From Marinobacterium_A aestuariivivens (GTDB lineage: Bacteria > Pseudomonadota > Gammaproteobacteria > Pseudomonadales > Balneatricaceae): DNA of 64,000 bases. The DNA lies in NCBI RefSeq assembly GCF_042661465.1, contig NZ_JBHSWE010000001.1:3782001-3846000 (forward strand), given 5' to 3'. Below the pieces are notes generated by a model. That model searched no databases, had not been told where the DNA came from, and was given only the letters and a program-made list of their open reading frames with translations. Both the position numbers and the translations under genes were made by a program. This document shows, piece after piece, positions 52,102 to 61,443 of this stretch (its first letter is position 1; every line of letters begins with the position of its first letter).

Positions 52102-52932
52102 ATGAACAACAATTGCCTCCCGACCGGTCAGCTCCTGCAGGTTGGCAAGGGTCTCGAATTGCATTACCACGACGCAGGCCAGGGTCTGCCGGTGATCTTC
52201 ATTCACGGCAGCGGCCCCGGCGCCAGCGGCTGGAGCAACTTCAAGCAGAACTACCCGCTGTTCGCCGAGGCGGGCTATCGTGCCATCGTGCCGGACCTGC
52301 CGGGTTACGGCCTTTCGAGCAAGCCGGAAACCGAATACGTGCTGGACCTCTTCGTCGAGGCGCTGTTCGGCCTGGTCGATGAGCTTGGCCTCGAGCGCTA
52401 CGCCCTGGTCGGCAACTCCCTCGGTGGTGCCATCGCCATCAAGATGGCGCTCGACCGCCCGCAGCAGGTCAGCCGGCTGATCCTGATGGCGCCCGGCGGG
52501 CTGATGGAGAAAGAGGCCTATTTCCAGCAGATGGAGGGCATCCAGAAGATGGCGGCGGCCTTCATGGGCGGCGAGCTGGATCACGATGGCATGCGACGGC
52601 TGCTGGGCCTGCAGCTGTTCGACCCGTCGCTCATCACCGATGAGATCGTCAACGAGCGCGTAGCGGTGGTGCAGAACCAGCCCAGGTGCGTGCTGTCGAC
52701 GATGCAGGTGCCGAATATGGCCGGCCGGCTGGACGAGCTGCAGTGCCCGGTCCTCGGCTTCTGGGGCCAGAACGACAAGTTCTGCCCGGTCAGCGGCGTG
52801 CAGACGATGATGGAAGCCTGCAGCAGGATCCGGTTCGTCCAGCTCAGCCAGTGCGGTCACTGGGTCATGGTCGAGCACCGGGACCTGTTCAACCGCGAGT
52901 GCATCGACTTTCTCGACGAAGGCGAGGAATGA
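52102..52932 (+). CDS. hsaD: Meta-cleavage product hydrolase HsaD
   Basis: Alpha/beta hydrolase of 276 aa that splits the C-C bond of the HsaC product 4,9-DSHA into HIP-type acid and 2-hydroxyhexa-2,4-dienoate. Catalytic triad: Ser106 in GNSLGGA, Asp225 in WGQNDKF, His253 in CGHWVMVEH. The oxyanion segment HGSGPGASGWSNF is the signature of C-C hydrolases. hsaE begins four bases after the stop, and the order hsaD-E-G-F follows the pathway. A candidate operator precedes it. Confidence 0.87.
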   Translation: MNNNCLPTGQLLQVGKGLELHYHDAGQGLPVIFIHGSGPGASGWSNFKQNYPLFAEAGYRAIVPDLPGYGLSSKPETEYVLDLFVEALFGLVDELGLERYALVGNSLGGAIAIKMALDRPQQVSRLILMAPGGLMEKEAYFQQMEGIQKMAAAFMGGELDHDGMRRLLGLQLFDPSLITDEIVNERVAVVQNQPRCVLSTMQVPNMAGRLDELQCPVLGFWGQNDKFCPVSGVQTMMEACSRIRFVQLSQCGHWVMVEHRDLFNRECIDFLDEGEE

Positions 52933-52936
52933 GCCG

Positions 52937-53725
52937 ATGAATCAGGAGCAGATCGGCCGCTACGGCGACGAACTCTACGAGGCGCTGCGAACCGGCAAAA
53001 CCCTGGCGCCGCTGACCGGGCGGGAGCCCGATATCAGCATCGACGACGCCTACCATATCTCGCTGCATATGCTGCACCGGCGCCTGGCCGACGGCGACAG
53101 CATCGTCGGCAAGAAGATCGGCGTTACCAGCGAGGCGGTGCAGAAGATGCTGAACGTGCACCAGCCCGACTTCGGCTTCATCACCCGTGAGATGTGGTTC
53201 GACAACGGCGCCGCCATCTCCATCGCCGGCAACCGGCTGATCCAGCCGCGCGCCGAGGGCGAGATCGCGTTCAAGCTGAAGCGGGACCTGGTCGGGCCCG
53301 GCATTACCGAGGCAGAGGTGCTGGCGGCGACCGAGTACGTCACGCCCTGTTTCGAGATCGTCGATTCGCGCATCCACAACTGGCAGATCCGCATCCAGGA
53401 CACGGTGGCCGACAATGCCTCCTGCGGCGTCTTCGTGCTCGGCGATGACCGGATCGACCCGCGCGAGATCGACCTGGCCGCCTGCCAGATGCGGGTGTTC
53501 AAGAACGGCCAGCCGCTGAGCACGGGCCTCGGCTCCGCGGTCCAGGGCAATCCGCTGACCGCGGTGGCCTGGCTGGCCAACACCCTCGGGCGCTTCGGCA
53601 TCCCGTTCAAGGCCGGCGAGATCATTCTCTCGGGTTCGCTGGTGCCGCTGGAGCCGGTGAAGGCCGGCGATCTGATGGAGCTGGAGATCGAGGGCATGGG
53701 CCGCGCGTCGGTGTCCTTTACCTGA
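52937..53725 (+). CDS. hsaE: 2-hydroxypentadienoate-type hydratase HsaE
   Basis: A 262-aa hydratase of the BphH/MhpD/DmpE family that adds water to 2-hydroxyhexa-2,4-dienoate to give 4-hydroxy-2-oxohexanoate. Family features: VGKKIGVTSEAVQKMLNV, RAEGEIAFKLKRDL and GVFVLGDDRIDPREIDLA. The metal-binding acidic residues lie in the AEGEIAF segment. It overlaps no neighbour but is only four bases from hsaD; hsaG follows after a REP-filled gap. Confidence 0.86.
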   Translation: MNQEQIGRYGDELYEALRTGKTLAPLTGREPDISIDDAYHISLHMLHRRLADGDSIVGKKIGVTSEAVQKMLNVHQPDFGFITREMWFDNGAAISIAGNRLIQPRAEGEIAFKLKRDLVGPGITEAEVLAATEYVTPCFEIVDSRIHNWQIRIQDTVADNASCGVFVLGDDRIDPREIDLAACQMRVFKNGQPLSTGLGSAVQGNPLTAVAWLANTLGRFGIPFKAGEIILSGSLVPLEPVKAGDLMELEIEGMGRASVSFT

Positions 53726-53746
53726 CACCTTGGGTTGATATCTGCC

Positions 53747-53908
53747 CGTAGGAGCGCCGCCCCGGTGCGAATGACCGCGGTGCTGGATTCGTTCGCCTCG
53801 GGGCGAGGCTCCTGCGAGCGGCGGGTAGATTACCCCTCCGTAGGAGCGCCGCCCCGGTGCGAACAGGTCAGGCACAGAGCCCATTCGCGTCGAGGGCGCC
53901 GCTCCTAC
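53747..53908. repeat. REP/BIME cluster (GTAGGAGCGCCGCCCCGGTG type)
   Basis: Three or four units: GTAGGAGCGCCGCCCCGGTG twice, with inverse copies GCCTCGGGGCGAGGCTCCTG and GGGCGCCGCTCCTACGA. They separate hsaE from hsaG. Confidence 0.75.
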
Positions 53909-53941
53909 GATGCATGCCAATAGCGAATACAGGGTTTAATC

Positions 53942-54855
53942 ATGACTAAAAAACTCAAAGCCGCCATCATCGGTCCCGGCAATATCGGGACCGATCTGCT
54001 GATGAAGATGCAGCGCTCCGAATGGATCGAGCCGGTCTGGATGGTCGGTATCGACCCCGAATCCGAGGGCCTCAGACGCGCCCGCGAGATGGGTATCAAG
54101 ACCTCAGCCTCCGGCGTCGACGGTTTGCTGCCGCACGTCATCGCGGACGATATCCGCGTCGCCTTCGATGCCACCTCGGCCTATGTCCATGCCGAGAACA
54201 GCCGCAAGCTCAACGAGCTCGGCGTCATCATGGTCGATCTGACCCCGGCGGCGCTCGGTCCCTACTGCGTGCCGCCGGTCAACCTGCAGGACCACGCCAA
54301 GAACCTCGAGATGAACGTCAACATGGTCACCTGCGGCGGCCAGGCCACCATCCCGATGGTGGCGGCGGTCTCCCACGTGCAGGCGGTCGAGTACGGCGAA
54401 ATCATCGCCACTGTGTCGTCCCGCTCGGTCGGGCCCGGCACACGCCAGAACATCGACGAGTTCACCCGCACCACCGCCGGCGCGGTGGAGAAGGTCGGCG
54501 GTGCGAAGAGGGGCAAGGCGATCATCGTGATCAACCCGGCCGAGCCGCCGCTGATCATGCGCGACACCATCCACTGCCTGACCGAGGGCGAACCGGATCA
54601 GGGTGCGATCACCGAATCCATCCACGCCATGGTGGCCGAGGTGCAGAAATACGTGCCGGGCTACCGCCTGGTCAACGGTCCGGTGTTCGACGGCAACCGC
54701 GTCTCGGTATTCATGGAGGTCGAGGGTCTGGGCGACTTCCTGCCGAAGTACGCCGGCAACCTGGACATCATGACCGCGGCAGGACTAAGGACCGCGGAGA
54801 TGTTCGCCGAGGAAGCGGCGAACGGTTCCATAACATTGCCGGCACGGGGGAATAA
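53942..54855 (+). CDS. hsaG: Acylating aldehyde dehydrogenase HsaG, stop codon lost by a frameshift
   Basis: CoA-acylating aldehyde dehydrogenase of about 304 aa that turns the aldehyde released by HsaF into propionyl-CoA (or acetyl-CoA), NAD-dependent. N-terminal NAD loop AAIIGPGNIGTDLL, catalytic cysteine in VNMVTCGGQATIPM, and VSSRSVGPGTRQNIDE. One G is missing in the run 54846-54850; repair gives the end LPARGE and a TAA two bases before the hsaF start. As written the frame runs on to 55465, a false fusion. HsaG and HsaF form a channelling complex in known relatives. Confidence 0.86.
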
Positions 54856-54857
54856 AC

Positions 54858-55883
54858 ATGAATTTGAAGGGCAAGAACGTCACCCTGCACGATATGTCCT
54901 TGCGCGACGGGATGCACGCCAAGCGGCACCAGATCAGCCTGGAGGAAATGGTCAGTGTCGCCACCGGGCTCGACGAGGCAGGAATGCCGCTGATCGAAGT
55001 GACCCATGGCGACGGACTCGGCGGCGCCTCGGTCAACTACGGCTTTCCGGCGCACTCGGACGAGGACTACCTCAACGCCGTGGTGCCGAAGATGAAACAG
55101 GCGAAAATCTCGGCGCTGCTGCTGCCGGGTATCGGCACCGTCGATCATCTGCGCATGGCCCGGGATCTGGGTGTCTCGACCATCCGCGTCGCCACCCACT
55201 GCACCGAGGCCGATGTCTCGCAGCAGCATATCAGCCTGGCCGCGAAGATGGAGATGGACTGCGTCGGCTTCCTGATGATGGCGCACATGGTCTCGGCCGA
55301 GCAGCTGCTCGAGCAGGCGAAGCTGATGGAGTCCTACGGCGCCAACTGCATCTACTGCACCGACTCGGCCGGTTACATGCTGCCGGACGAAGTGACCGAG
55401 AAGATCGGTCTGCTGCGCAGCAAGCTGCAGGCCAATACCGAGATCGGCTTCCACGGCCATCATAATATGGCGATGGGTGTGGCCAACTCCCTGGCGGCGA
55501 TCGAGGCGGGCGCCGCACGCATCGATGGTTCGGTGGCGGGTCTCGGCGCCGGCGCCGGCAACACCCCGCTGGAAGTGCTCTGTGCGGTATTGGATCGCAT
55601 GGGTGCCAACACCGGCATCGATCTGTACAAAATCATGGACGTGGCCGAGGACCGGGTCGTGCCGCTGATGGATCAGCCGATCCGCGTCGACCGCGACGCC
55701 CTGACCCTGGGCTGGGCCGGCGTCTACTCGTCCTTCCTGCTGTTCGCCCAGCGTGCCGAGAAGAAATACGGCATCCCGGCCCGCGATATCCTGGTCGAAC
55801 TGGGCCGTCGCGGCACCGTTGGCGGCCAGGAGGACATGATCGAGGATCTGGCCCTGACTATGGCCAAAGCGCGCAACGGCTGA
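54858..55883 (+). CDS. hsaF: 4-hydroxy-2-oxoacid aldolase HsaF
   Basis: A 341-aa metal-dependent class II pyruvate aldolase of the DmpG/HMGL-like family. It cleaves 4-hydroxy-2-oxohexanoate to pyruvate and propanal. The metal site begins with HDMSLRDGMHAKRHQ; HGDGLGGASVNYGF and GFHGHHNMAMGVANS carry further metal and base residues. It starts two bases after the repaired hsaG stop. A strong terminator follows, closing block 2. Confidence 0.88.
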   Translation: MNLKGKNVTLHDMSLRDGMHAKRHQISLEEMVSVATGLDEAGMPLIEVTHGDGLGGASVNYGFPAHSDEDYLNAVVPKMKQAKISALLLPGIGTVDHLRMARDLGVSTIRVATHCTEADVSQQHISLAAKMEMDCVGFLMMAHMVSAEQLLEQAKLMESYGANCIYCTDSAGYMLPDEVTEKIGLLRSKLQANTEIGFHGHHNMAMGVANSLAAIEAGAARIDGSVAGLGAGAGNTPLEVLCAVLDRMGANTGIDLYKIMDVAEDRVVPLMDQPIRVDRDALTLGWAGVYSSFLLFAQRAEKKYGIPARDILVELGRRGTVGGQEDMIEDLALTMAKARNG

Positions 55884-55934
55884 GATCAGCATCCCTATTG
55901 CCTGGTTTTCGTCATGCATCCCCAGGCTCTTTCG

Positions 55935-55958
55935 CCCCGCCGCCCGGCGGGGTTTTTT
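55935..55958 (+). terminator. Rho-independent terminator after hsaF
   Basis: CCCCGCC-GCCC-GGCGGGG followed by TTTTTT, about 50 bases after the hsaF stop: a seven-base GC stem with a classical T tract. Confidence 0.9.
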
Positions 55959-56094
55959 ATGTACAGCAGTCGCTATGGGGCGATGCCGAATACCTGGCAT
56001 AGCCGGAACATCTTCGATTACCCTGTGCCAGACTTGTCGATAGTTTGCGCCGGTTTATGCCGGTGTCTCCCGATCCAAACCGACAGGGCATAGC

Positions 56095-57740
56095 ATGAAG
56101 AAATTTGCCGACCCGGCCGTGCGCTACGGCGCTCTTTCAGTGTTGACACTGGTAACGGCCATCACCGTGCTGGCGGGGTTGTTCGGGGCGGGCTGGAGTG
56201 CCTGGCTGCTGATCCTGCTGCCACTGACCGGGCTCGGCCTCTGGGATATGCTGCAGCACCGCCATACACTGTTGCGCAACTATCCGCTGGTGGGCCATCT
56301 GCGTTGGCTGTTCGAGCTGACGCGCCCCTATCTGCGCCAGTATATCGTCGAGAGCGATCTCAGCGGCCGGCCCTACAATCGAGAACAGCGCTCGCTGGTT
56401 TACGAACGCGCCAAGGATGTAGTGGACTCCCAGCCGTTCGGCACCGCGTTCGACGTCTACGACAACCAGTACGAGCTGATGACTCATTCGATCATCGCCC
56501 GAACGATCGGTGATACCGATTTTCGCGTGCGTGTCGGCGGTCCGCAGTGCAGCCGGCCCTACGAGGCCTCGCTGCTGAATATATCGGCGATGAGCTTCGG
56601 CGCCCTCGGCGGCCGCGCGATCGAGGCGCTCAATCTCGGCGCGCGCCGTGGCGGTTTCTACCACGACACCGGCGAGGGCGGCATCAGCGTCTATCACCGC
56701 CGCCATGGCGGCGATCTGGTCTGGGAGATCGGCACTGGTTATTTTGGCTGCCGCGACCGCGATGGCAATTTCGACGTCGCACTGTTCGAGCGCGAGGCCC
56801 GGAGCGACCAGGTCAGGATGATCGAGATCAAGCTCAGTCAGGGCGCCAAGCCGGGTCATGGCGGGGTGTTGCCGGGACGCAAGGTCACCGCGGAGATCGC
56901 CCGCGCCCGCCATGTGCCCGAGGGCACCGAGTGCGTTTCGCCGCCGGCCCATAGAGCTTTCTCGACGCCGGTCGAGCTGCTGGAGTTCGTCGCGCTGTTG
57001 CGCGAGCGCTCCGGCGGCAAGCCCGTCGGCATCAAGCTCTGTGTCGGCCATCCCTGGGAATTTTTCGCGATCTGCAAGGCGATGCTCGAGACCGGTATCC
57101 TGGTCGACTTCGTCGTCGTCGACGGGGCAGAGGGGGCACCGGGGCCGCGCCGGAGGAGTTCTCCGACCATGTCGGCATGGCGCTGCGCGAGGGGTTGGTA
57201 CTGGTGCGCAATGCGCTGGTGGGCACCGGGCTTCGCGGCGATATCCGTATCGCCGCCAGCGGCAAGGTCTACAGTGCCTTTTCGATGGCACGCAGTCTGG
57301 CGCTGGGCGCCGACTGGTGCAACGCCGCCCGTGCCTTCATGTTCGCCCTGGGCTGCGTGATGTCGAAGAAATGTCATACCGACCGCTGTCCGACCGGCGT
57401 CGCGACCCAGAACCCCTACCGTCAGCGCGGGCTGGTAATCGACGACAAGGCTTGGCGCGTCGCCCACTTCCACCGCAATACCCTGAAACGCCTCGGCGAG
57501 CTGATCGGTGCCGCGGGCCTCGAGCAGCCGGGCGATCTGCGTCCGCATCATCTGCACCATCGCACCGGCCCCAACTCGGTGGCGACGATGGACAAGATCA
57601 AGGACTTCCTTGCCCCCGGCATTCTGCTGGAGGACCCGAATTCGACGCCCTATGCCGAGTGGTGGGCTGCAGCCACCCCCGACAGTTTCGAGCCGCTTCA
57701 GACCACCGGACCGCGGCAGCATAAAGGGCCGCAAGACTGA
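56095..57740 (+). CDS. Membrane-anchored FMN-binding glutamate-synthase-like protein, one frameshift
   Basis: About 548 aa after repair. Two N-terminal hydrophobic segments (LVTAITVLAGLFGAGWSAW and following) anchor a GltB-type FMN barrel. Features are LNISAMSFGALGGRAIEALN, GQGAKPGHGG-type LSQGAKPGHGGVLPG, and an Fe-S cysteine set CVMSKKCHTDRCPTGVATQ. It lacks the glutaminase domain, so it is not a complete glutamate synthase. A G is missing in the run 57132-57136; repair gives GAEGGTGAAPEEF. Members of this archaeal-type GltB group often have unknown substrates. A single gene with no obvious partner. Confidence 0.78.
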
Positions 57741-57832
57741 GCCTTGACGCGGCGGGGCGCTGCTACAAAGCGGTACGATCGTTAAGGTGGCGTAGGAGAT
57801 TCTATGGCTCGTGATAACTCCTGATTGTGGGA

Positions 57833-57913
57833 ACGGCTTCTGTGGGAGTGGCTTTAGCCACGAGCGGAAATGGCATCAAAGGCGGTTATTCGCGGCTGAA
57901 GCCGCTCCCACGG
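57833..57913. repeat. REP/BIME
   Basis: GTGGGAGTGGCTTTAGCCAC then inverse GCGGCTGAAGCCGCTCCCAC. The rest of the 340-base gap up to the LysR gene is AT-rich and holds an inverted TTGTAAA/TTTACAA pair near 57956-58004 that may belong to its promoter. Confidence 0.75.
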
Positions 57914-58080
57914 GTTAGTGCCAGGGCCGATAATTCGTAGGAGCAGAGGGCGCTCTTGTAAACACGGCGCGATTTCCGGTGTGGGGAAGTATTTATTTTT
58001 ACAATGTTTATGCTGGGTCTATTTAATGTGCTAATGCGGTGCGATACCCTTGGCAGACGACAGCGCACGCGGAGATCGCC

Positions 58081-58965
58081 ATGAAAAACCTGCCGATGGA
58101 CCTTCTGAGGACCTTCGTCACCATCAATGACCTGGGCGGTTTCACCCAGGCCGGCGAGGTGCTGGGACGCTCGCAACCGGCCGTCAGCCTGCAGATCAAG
58201 CGCCTCGAGGAGTTGATCGAGGTATCGCTGTTCAATCGCAACGGCGGGCTGCGACTGACCGAGGAGGGACAGCTGCTGTACGGTCATGCGCGCAAGATCC
58301 TGGAGCTGAACGACACCGCGATTTCCCAGCTGACCACGCCGGCGGTGAGCGGTTCGGTACGGCTCGGCATTCCAAACGACTTTGAGGTGTCCTTTCTGCC
58401 GATGACCCTGTCGAAGTTCAGCAACGCCTATCCCGGCGTGACACTGGATGTCAGCAGCGACCTGAGCGTGCATCTGCGACAGGCATACCGTCGTGGCGCC
58501 TATGACCTGGTGATGAGCATGGACGAGCACCCGTCGGAGGAGATTCTGCCGGGCGATGCGATCGTCGAACCGCTGTCCTGGGTCAGCGGACCTTCGTTCC
58601 GGCTCGATCCGCTGGAGCCGGTGCCACTGGTGCTGTACCCGCAGGGCTGCGTCTATCGTCGCCATATTACCGAAACCCTCAACCGGGCCGGCATCGCCTG
58701 GCGGATTCTGTACTGCACCTCCAGCCTGCTGGGGATCCAGGCCGCGGTGGAGGCGGGGCTCGGCGTCAGTGCACTGGCGAACAATACGGTCCCGGGCAAG
58801 CTGAGAGCCGATAAGGTGCTGGGGCACCTGCCGCCGTTAGGGGAGGTCACGATCGGTTTCAATTATGATGTCGCCAACCTGTCGCCCGCCTCGACACGAT
58901 TGCTCGACTACCTGCGTAACGGCCTGCAGCAGAGCCAGCGTTTCACGGTCAACGGCAGCCTTTGA
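58081..58965 (+). CDS. LysR-family transcriptional regulator
   Basis: A 294-aa LysR regulator. N-terminal winged helix-turn-helix: LLRTFVTINDLGGFTQAGEV then LGRSQPAVSLQIKRLEELI (recognition helix). The C-terminal part is a periplasmic-binding-like effector domain (GSVRLGIPNDFEVSFL). The start at MKNLPMDLL is preceded by GGAGATCGCC; an upstream ATG at 58039 is less likely. It stands between the flavoprotein and the creatine genes; the target and effector are unknown. Confidence 0.82.
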   Translation: MKNLPMDLLRTFVTINDLGGFTQAGEVLGRSQPAVSLQIKRLEELIEVSLFNRNGGLRLTEEGQLLYGHARKILELNDTAISQLTTPAVSGSVRLGIPNDFEVSFLPMTLSKFSNAYPGVTLDVSSDLSVHLRQAYRRGAYDLVMSMDEHPSEEILPGDAIVEPLSWVSGPSFRLDPLEPVPLVLYPQGCVYRRHITETLNRAGIAWRILYCTSSLLGIQAAVEAGLGVSALANNTVPGKLRADKVLGHLPPLGEVTIGFNYDVANLSPASTRLLDYLRNGLQQSQRFTVNGSL

Positions 58966-58984
58966 CGGGGCGTGATCCGGCCCG

Positions 58985-59500
58985 TTATACCGGGCCGGAG
59001 AGATCGATGGAGAGGTCCTGGTTCAAGCGTAGCAGGGTCTGCTGCAGTCGATCCCCGCAGAGGTCCCGTGTCAGGCGTGCCTGAATATTGGCCTGAAAGT
59101 TCACCCGGTCGTTCGTTGCGGCGGCTACGGCCTGCTGGTTGTAATGCTCGATATCGGCACCGTGACTCTCCAGGATGATGCGGATGTCCTGGTCCAGACC
59201 CAGACGGTAGGGACCGCTGATCTCGACGCTGAGTTTGGGGCTCCGGGGCGGCATCGAACTCAGTTGTTCACGCGCGACCAGGTAGAGACCGGCGGCCGCG
59301 AAGTCTTCCAGGCGCTTCCAGGCCCAGGCGACATTTTCCTGCGGCAATCTGATGCGGTACAGGCCACTGAGCCGGCCGGCCATGCTGACCAACTGGTGAT
59401 CGAGCAGGGAGCCTTCGCACAGGGCGATCGTAGCGGTAAATTGCTGCAACAGTTCGGGGTCGTCGTTTCCGACAACGGTGAGCAGCCAGGTCTTATCCAT
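58985..59500 (-). CDS. ACT-domain protein, GcvR-like
   Basis: A 171-aa protein with two ACT-like halves. The first is LTVVGNDDPELLQQFTATIA, the second begins about residue 90 (KLSVEISGPYRLGLDQDI). This is the layout of the glycine-cleavage repressor accessory protein GcvR and relatives, which bind amino acids. Here it follows the symporter gene on the same strand and may sense glycine or sarcosine derived from creatine, an inference from the locus. The extreme C-terminus is leucine- and acid-rich. Confidence 0.7.
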   Translation of the reverse strand: MDKTWLLTVVGNDDPELLQQFTATIALCEGSLLDHQLVSMAGRLSGLYRIRLPQENVAWAWKRLEDFAAAGLYLVAREQLSSMPPRSPKLSVEISGPYRLGLDQDIRIILESHGADIEHYNQQAVAAATNDRVNFQANIQARLTRDLCGDRLQQTLLRLNQDLSIDLSGPV

Positions 59501-59568
59501 GGTGACAGCCTTGGTGTTGTGGTGAATGAACTAGAGCCCCGGGGGCATACCCCGGGGATTGCCGAAGT

Positions 59569-61038
59569 TCAGCCTGCGGCGGCTTGACGGTGGTCTGGGC
59601 GGGGCGCCCGGGCGAACGTCAGCTTGCTGACGCTGACGTAGAGTAGGCTCGATACCGCACAGCCGATCAGGGGCCCTTCGACCCAGCCGAGGTCGGTGAA
59701 CAGCAGGCAGCCGCCGCTGGTGACCAGGCCGGACAGCATTGCCGCGAGGGCGCCGTAACTGTTACCGCGCCAGATCGACGAGACGAATACAGGTCCGATC
59801 AGTACCGCCAGCAAGGTGCCGGTGCCGAGAATTCCCAGCCAGGAGAGCATGAAGGGCGGGGCATAGAGCATCATGACCAGACCCAGAATACCGAGAATCA
59901 CCACCCAGCTGCGGTTCAGCCAGAGTACCCGCGATGCCGATGCCCGGCTGTTCGCAAACAGTGCCTTGCGCAGGTCGTGAGAGGCGGCGGACGATACCGT
60001 GTGCAGCAGCGAGTTGGCGGTCGACTTCATCGCGAAGAGAATGAAAAGTGTAATGACGCCGCCCACTATCGGGTGCAGGTAATTGGCCAGGTAGTAGGGC
60101 ATCGCCTGGTCAGCCTCGGCCAGCTCCGGATGTTTGGCGCGCACATAGAGTCCCGCGATCGGGACGAGGCTCAACAGGCAGCCCAGCGGCGCGACCCAGA
60201 TCGCAACCTGATGAAACCGCACACCCGGTTTGAAGGCGAGAAAACGAACGGCCATATAGGGCAGTACGGCGGTAAACAGGAAGGCGTAGGGCAACACCAG
60301 GAACACCGAGCTCTGGTTTTCTCCATACGGCTGGGCGGTAACCGGATTCAGCAGACCGGGATCCATGGCGTTCAGCCGTTCGATCAGCTCGCTGGGGCTG
60401 AGGTCGGTGAAGATCTGTACCATCATGACGATCGCGGCCAATGCCATGCCGCAGACCATCAGCGTATCGGTCCAGGCGACAGCGGCGAGCCCGCCGAGCA
60501 TGGTGTAGAGGATGATGACGCCAATCATCATCGCGGCGCTGGAGTTCAGGTCGATGCCGAGCCAGGAGGCGCCCAGCAGGCCGACCGCCTTGATCTGGCT
60601 GGTTAGAAACACCAGAAGCAGCAGTATGGTAATGATCGCTGCCATGCCCTGGACCAGGCGGGCCAGTGGCCCCGAGCCGTGTAACTGGGCGATGTATTCG
60701 GGAATGGTGCAGCTACCGAGGCGGTCGGCCTGTTTTCGAAGGAAGGAGGCAAAGTAGAGAACGGCGATCACCATCGCCGGGGCAAAGAAGAAGTTGCCCA
60801 GAACCTCCACTGCGCCGAACTCGAAGGCGACGCCGGGCGATCCCATAAAGCCCCAGCCGCTGAAGCCGGTGGCGACGATCGTGCCCGCACCCACGAAGGG
60901 ACCGAGCGAGCGTCCTGCGATCAGAAATCCCGATTCGTCATCGCTATTAACGACTCGGCTCGAAACGAATCCCATGTATATCAGTACCGCGAATGAGACC
61001 AGCAACAGGGTCCAGTTCAGCCAAATATAATTGTTCAT
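59569..61038 (-). CDS. Sodium:solute symporter (SSS family), probable creatine uptake
   Basis: Inner-membrane permease of 489 aa with about 13 hydrophobic segments. SSS features include FLIAGRSLGPFVGAGTIVA, ATGFSGWGFMGSPGVAFEFG and WTDTLMVCGMALAAIVMM. The start is the methionine of MNNYIWLNW, after GGAGACAGCGC. A 37-aa membrane peptide gene stands directly upstream, and a creatinase gene 400 bases upstream on the same strand, so creatine (or a related guanidino compound) is the likely substrate, coupled to sodium. Confidence 0.8.
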   Translation of the reverse strand: MNNYIWLNWTLLLVSFAVLIYMGFVSSRVVNSDDESGFLIAGRSLGPFVGAGTIVATGFSGWGFMGSPGVAFEFGAVEVLGNFFFAPAMVIAVLYFASFLRKQADRLGSCTIPEYIAQLHGSGPLARLVQGMAAIITILLLLVFLTSQIKAVGLLGASWLGIDLNSSAAMMIGVIILYTMLGGLAAVAWTDTLMVCGMALAAIVMMVQIFTDLSPSELIERLNAMDPGLLNPVTAQPYGENQSSVFLVLPYAFLFTAVLPYMAVRFLAFKPGVRFHQVAIWVAPLGCLLSLVPIAGLYVRAKHPELAEADQAMPYYLANYLHPIVGGVITLFILFAMKSTANSLLHTVSSAASHDLRKALFANSRASASRVLWLNRSWVVILGILGLVMMLYAPPFMLSWLGILGTGTLLAVLIGPVFVSSIWRGNSYGALAAMLSGLVTSGGCLLFTDLGWVEGPLIGCAVSSLLYVSVSKLTFARAPRPDHRQAAAG

Positions 61039-61051
61039 GCGCTGTCTCCTG

Positions 61052-61165
61052 TCAGTCCGTGGATGAGGTAATGAGTTCGCGCCGAGCATAGGCCGCCGCA
61101 GTGAGCGTGAGCAGCGCCAGGTTGAGAATAATGAACCAGTCCAGAGTCCAGGCTTCGATGATCAT
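61052..61165 (-). CDS. 37-aa symporter accessory peptide
   Basis: Short ORF on the minus strand: MIIEAWTLDWFIILNLALL is its membrane segment, followed by a positively charged end (YARRELITSS). A GGAGAAGG ribosome site lies nine bases upstream. Small one-helix proteins encoded just before SSS symporters are a known arrangement and act as accessory subunits. It is 13 bases before the symporter start. Confidence 0.7.
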   Translation of the reverse strand: MIIEAWTLDWFIILNLALLTLTAAAYARRELITSSTD

Positions 61166-61443
61166 GAGTTGCACCTTCTCCAGCAGGAGTCTCGCTCCTG
61201 ACGTTTATTGTTTTGCAGGTATTTGTAGCTGGATAGGGAAAAGCGTTATTCGCTTTTCTAATTTACCGATATTGCACATGCGACATGAATATCCCCGTCG
61301 GGGTGGAGTGCTACCGGATGTGGGGCTCCGGTACCACTCCTGGTTGGCAACTTTGGCGTTGCCGAAAAAGGGCGGGCCGGTGCAAGAATGTGGGGTTCCT
61401 GTTACCGGCTGGCGTAGTTGACCCAACAGGGCACTACGCCTGC

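Noticed and set aside
53942..55465. A 507-codon frame that looks like a fusion of HsaG with unknown sequence
   Set aside because: The part after about 54850 is out of frame over hsaF. Restoring one G in the run 54846-54850 gives a normal stop two bases before hsaF.
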